Positions 5,007 to 6,963 of a stretch of DNA of 6,963 bases are shown here, piece by piece. The notes beneath the pieces were generated by a model. That model was not told where the DNA came from. It ran no database searches and saw only the letters and a list, made by a program, of their open reading frames with translations. Each line of letters opens with the position of its first letter. Position 1 is the first letter of the stretch. The stretch spans positions 1 to 6,963 of the forward strand of contig JAZQJB010000106.1 of the NCBI GenBank assembly GCA_045541375.1, written 5' to 3'. A program made the translations under genes and the position numbers. The DNA is from CAG-390 sp045541375. GTDB taxonomy: Bacteria > Bacillota > Clostridia > Oscillospirales > CAG-272.

Positions 5007-6844
5007 TGAAAAAGCGGCACAAGATAATGCTCGCGCGCATAATCACCGCCGCCGCGGGCACGCTTTTGCTCAATATTTTACCGCTTGAAGGCATTTTGCG
5101 CCTTGTTTTGTTCACCGCGCTCTACCTTCTCATCGGCTACGACATCCTTTGGGAGGCTATCCTCGGGCTTTGGAACCGCCAATTTCTCGATGAAAACTTC
5201 CTTATGGCGATAGCCACCGTTGGCGCATTCGCGCTTGCGGTCTATACGAAGAGCGGCGACTACAACGAGGCGGTCGCGGTCATGCTCTTTTACCAGACCG
5301 GCGAGCTGTTCCAGTCGATCGCGGTCGGCAAGAGTCGCAAGAATATCGCCGATCTGATGGACATCCGCCCCGATTCGGCGAACGTGCTGCGCGGGGGCGA
5401 GGTCATTGAAGTCGATCCCGCCGAGGTTGCAGTTGGCGAAATAATCGTCGTTCGTCCCGGTGAAAAAGTGCCGATCGACGGCGTTGTGACCGAGGGCGAG
5501 AGCACGCTTGACACCTCTGCATTGACGGGCGAGAGCGTTCCGCGTGAGATCGCGGCGGGCGGCGCCGTCATCAGCGGTTGCGTCAATCTGACGGGACTTT
5601 TGCACGTCCGCACCGAAAAGGAATTCGGTGAATCGACGGTTTCGCGCATTCTTGAGCTCGTTGAAAACGCGAGCTCGCGCAAATCGAGATCGGAAAAATT
5701 CATTTCGCGCTTTGCGCGCGTTTATACCCCCGCTGTCTGCGGCGCGGCGCTCGCGCTTGCCGTGATCCCGCCCCTTTGCGGGCTTGGCGAGTGGCACGAA
5801 TGGCTCTACCGCGCGCTGACCTTCCTTGTCATCAGCTGCCCCTGCGCGCTGGTCATCAGCATTCCGCTGACCTTTTTTGCGGGAATCGGCGGCGCGAGCC
5901 GCGAGGGAATCCTTGTCAAGGGCTCGAATTACCTTGAGGCGCTTGCAGAAGTCAAAATTGTCGCCCTCGACAAGACCGGCACGCTGACGCGCGGTTCGTT
6001 TGAGGTCACGGAAATTATCGAAAACCGAGTCGAAAAGGAAAAGCTCCTCGAATTTGCCGCGCACGCGGAGGCATCCTCAACGCATCCGATCGCAAAAAGC
6101 ATCGTTGCGTCGTTCGGCGGCGAGATCGAACACTCGCGCGTGACGAATCTGCGCGAGGTCGGTGGTCTTGGCGTCACCTGCGAGATCGACGGCGTGCCCG
6201 TTGCAGTCGGAAACCGCAAGCTTATTGCGGACGCACCCGAATATTCGGGAGCATCGACGGCGGTTTATGTGTCGATCAACTTCGAATTTGCGGGAATCCT
6301 GCTCGTTGCGGACGCGATCAAGGAAGAAGCGCGCGAGGCTATCGCGGAGCTGGGAAAGATCGGCACCCAAAAATGCGTGATGCTGACGGGCGACGGCGAG
6401 GCTATCGCGGAGGCGGTCAGCCGCTCACTTGGGATCTCCGAATACCGCGCGTCTCTCCTACCCGCGGATAAGCTCGGCGAGGTTGAGAGGCTTCTTTCGG
6501 ACAAAAAGAAAGTCGCCTTTGTCGGCGACGGCATCAACGACGCACCCGTGCTTGCGCGTGCGGACGTCGGGATCGCAATGGGCGCGATGGGCTCGGATGC
6601 CGCGATCGAGGCGGCGGACGTTGTGCTGATGAAGGACGACCCGCGCGACGTCGCAAAAGCCATCGCCATCTCGCGCAAATGCATTTCGATCGTAAAACAG
6701 AACATAATCTTCTCCCTCGCCGTCAAATTCGGCTGCCTTGCGCTCGTCGCGGTAGGCTTGGCGAATATGTGGCTCGGCATCTTCGCCGACGTCGGAGTCA
6801 TGGTCCTCGCCGTGCTCAACGCCATCAGAGCGATGAGGAGATAA
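5006..6844 (+). CDS. P1B-type heavy-metal exporting ATPase, Zn2+/Cd2+/Pb2+ class (ZntA/CadA-like)
   Basis: This 612-residue integral membrane pump exports metal at the cost of ATP. Landmarks: Glu100 in FYQTGE (fourth helix), actuator TGE 174-176, CPC at 278-280 in CPCALVISIP (the CPC-x4-SxP signature), phosphorylated Asp322 in DKTGTLT, HP 360-361 in the nucleotide domain, TGDG 461-464, GDGIND 507-512, Lys574 in the seventh helix and Asp595 in FADVG of the eighth. The CPC, Lys and DxG set points to the P1B-2 class. It is about 100 residues shorter than CadA/ZntA because no N-terminal HMA domain is present; that domain is the separate upstream gene. I use ATG 5006, whose A is the last base of the upstream stop (TGATG). 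A GTG at 5003 is one codon earlier and also possible. There is no clear ribosome site, so translation is probably coupled to the HMA gene. The whole length looks intact. Confidence 0.95.
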   Translation: MKKRHKIMLARIITAAAGTLLLNILPLEGILRLVLFTALYLLIGYDILWEAILGLWNRQFLDENFLMAIATVGAFALAVYTKSGDYNEAVAVMLFYQTGELFQSIAVGKSRKNIADLMDIRPDSANVLRGGEVIEVDPAEVAVGEIIVVRPGEKVPIDGVVTEGESTLDTSALTGESVPREIAAGGAVISGCVNLTGLLHVRTEKEFGESTVSRILELVENASSRKSRSEKFISRFARVYTPAVCGAALALAVIPPLCGLGEWHEWLYRALTFLVISCPCALVISIPLTFFAGIGGASREGILVKGSNYLEALAEVKIVALDKTGTLTRGSFEVTEIIENRVEKEKLLEFAAHAEASSTHPIAKSIVASFGGEIEHSRVTNLREVGGLGVTCEIDGVPVAVGNRKLIADAPEYSGASTAVYVSINFEFAGILLVADAIKEEAREAIAELGKIGTQKCVMLTGDGEAIAEAVSRSLGISEYRASLLPADKLGEVERLLSDKKKVAFVGDGINDAPVLARADVGIAMGAMGSDAAIEAADVVLMKDDPRDVAKAIAISRKCISIVKQNIIFSLAVKFGCLALVAVGLANMWLGIFADVGVMVLAVLNAIRAMRR

Positions 6845-6937
6845 AATAAAGTGCGATATATTTATCAAAGAGTAATATATACAATAGTAATAATTATCTC
6901 TTAGTGAGATTCGCGGTAAAGTAAAATTGCGCGGGCT
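6845..6937. other. AT-rich spacer after the ATPase gene
   Basis: No gene is visible. Two weak AT hairpins occur: ATATATT/AATATAT (6856-6862 with 6874-6880) and ATCTC/GAGAT (6896-6900 with 6906-6910). Neither has a T-run. Words such as TAATAT and TATACA could belong to a promoter for something beyond the window, but no -35 at proper spacing convinces me. Confidence 0.4.
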
Positions 6938-6963
6938 CCTTTCACCGCGGAAACGGTGAAAGG
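6938..6963 (+). terminator. Probable terminator hairpin of the efflux operon, cut by the window end
   Basis: CCTTTCACCG (6938-6947) and CGGTGAAAGG (6954-6963) pair perfectly around CGGAAA. The upstream bases GGGCT (6933-6937) suggest that the stem may continue outside the window. The position about 95 bases past the ATPase stop fits an intrinsic terminator, but the needed T-run would lie beyond base 6963 and cannot be seen. Confidence 0.5.

Noticed and set aside
5078..6064. Long minus-strand frame (328 codons) opposite the ATPase
   Set aside because: It is a shadow of a G+C-rich gene: the plus strand encodes every catalytic motif of the ATPase, and the minus frame has no recognisable domain or ribosome site.

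Overview
The window looks like chromosomal DNA of an anaerobic gut-type Bacillota, probably an uncultured member of the Clostridia (Oscillospiraceae-like). This is an inference from three things: strong AGGAG ribosome sites, an ECF sigma factor paired with a membrane protein whose cytoplasmic anchor reads LLEALYYIDEE, and dispersed palindromic repeats of the TCATCCTGAG...CGAAGGATCT kind. No taxonomic marker gene is present.

Layout. Bases 1-536 hold no convincing gene. They contain two inverted copies of a structured repeat, an AT-rich stem-loop between them, and a GAAA-capped terminator reading rightward. Bases 537-3844, minus strand, are a two-gene unit: an ECF sigma factor followed, with a 4-base ATGA overlap, by a 917-residue single-pass membrane protein. 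That protein has a short cytoplasmic anchor, a beta-propeller-like outer part and three C-terminal copies of a roughly 165-residue module. By position and topology it is the likely anti-sigma/sensor partner.

Bases 3992-6844 are a heavy-metal efflux locus. On the minus strand is a regulator that fuses an ArsR/SmtB winged helix to a C-terminal AraC-type helix-turn-helix. Divergent from it are a free-standing 72-residue HMA metal-binding protein and a P1B-type Zn/Cd/Pb-exporting ATPase of 612 residues that lacks its own N-terminal metal-binding domain. The 145-base gap between the divergent genes contains a good sigma-A promoter for the efflux genes, an opposing promoter for the regulator whose -10 overlaps the first, and a perfect 10-4-10 palindrome. 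The palindrome covers the efflux start site and the regulator's -35. The simplest model is that metal releases the ArsR module, which derepresses both directions; the HMA protein then binds metal and may deliver it to the ATPase.

The efflux genes are about 60-65% G+C in the blocks I counted by hand. Most of the 917-residue gene is about 37-47%, although its first ~75 codons are about 60%. The window ends on the last base of a 10-bp hairpin, probably the efflux operon terminator cut by the window edge. The most unusual items are the ArsR-AraC fusion with its compact operator, the three-module sensor, and the covarying hairpin in the two upstream repeats.
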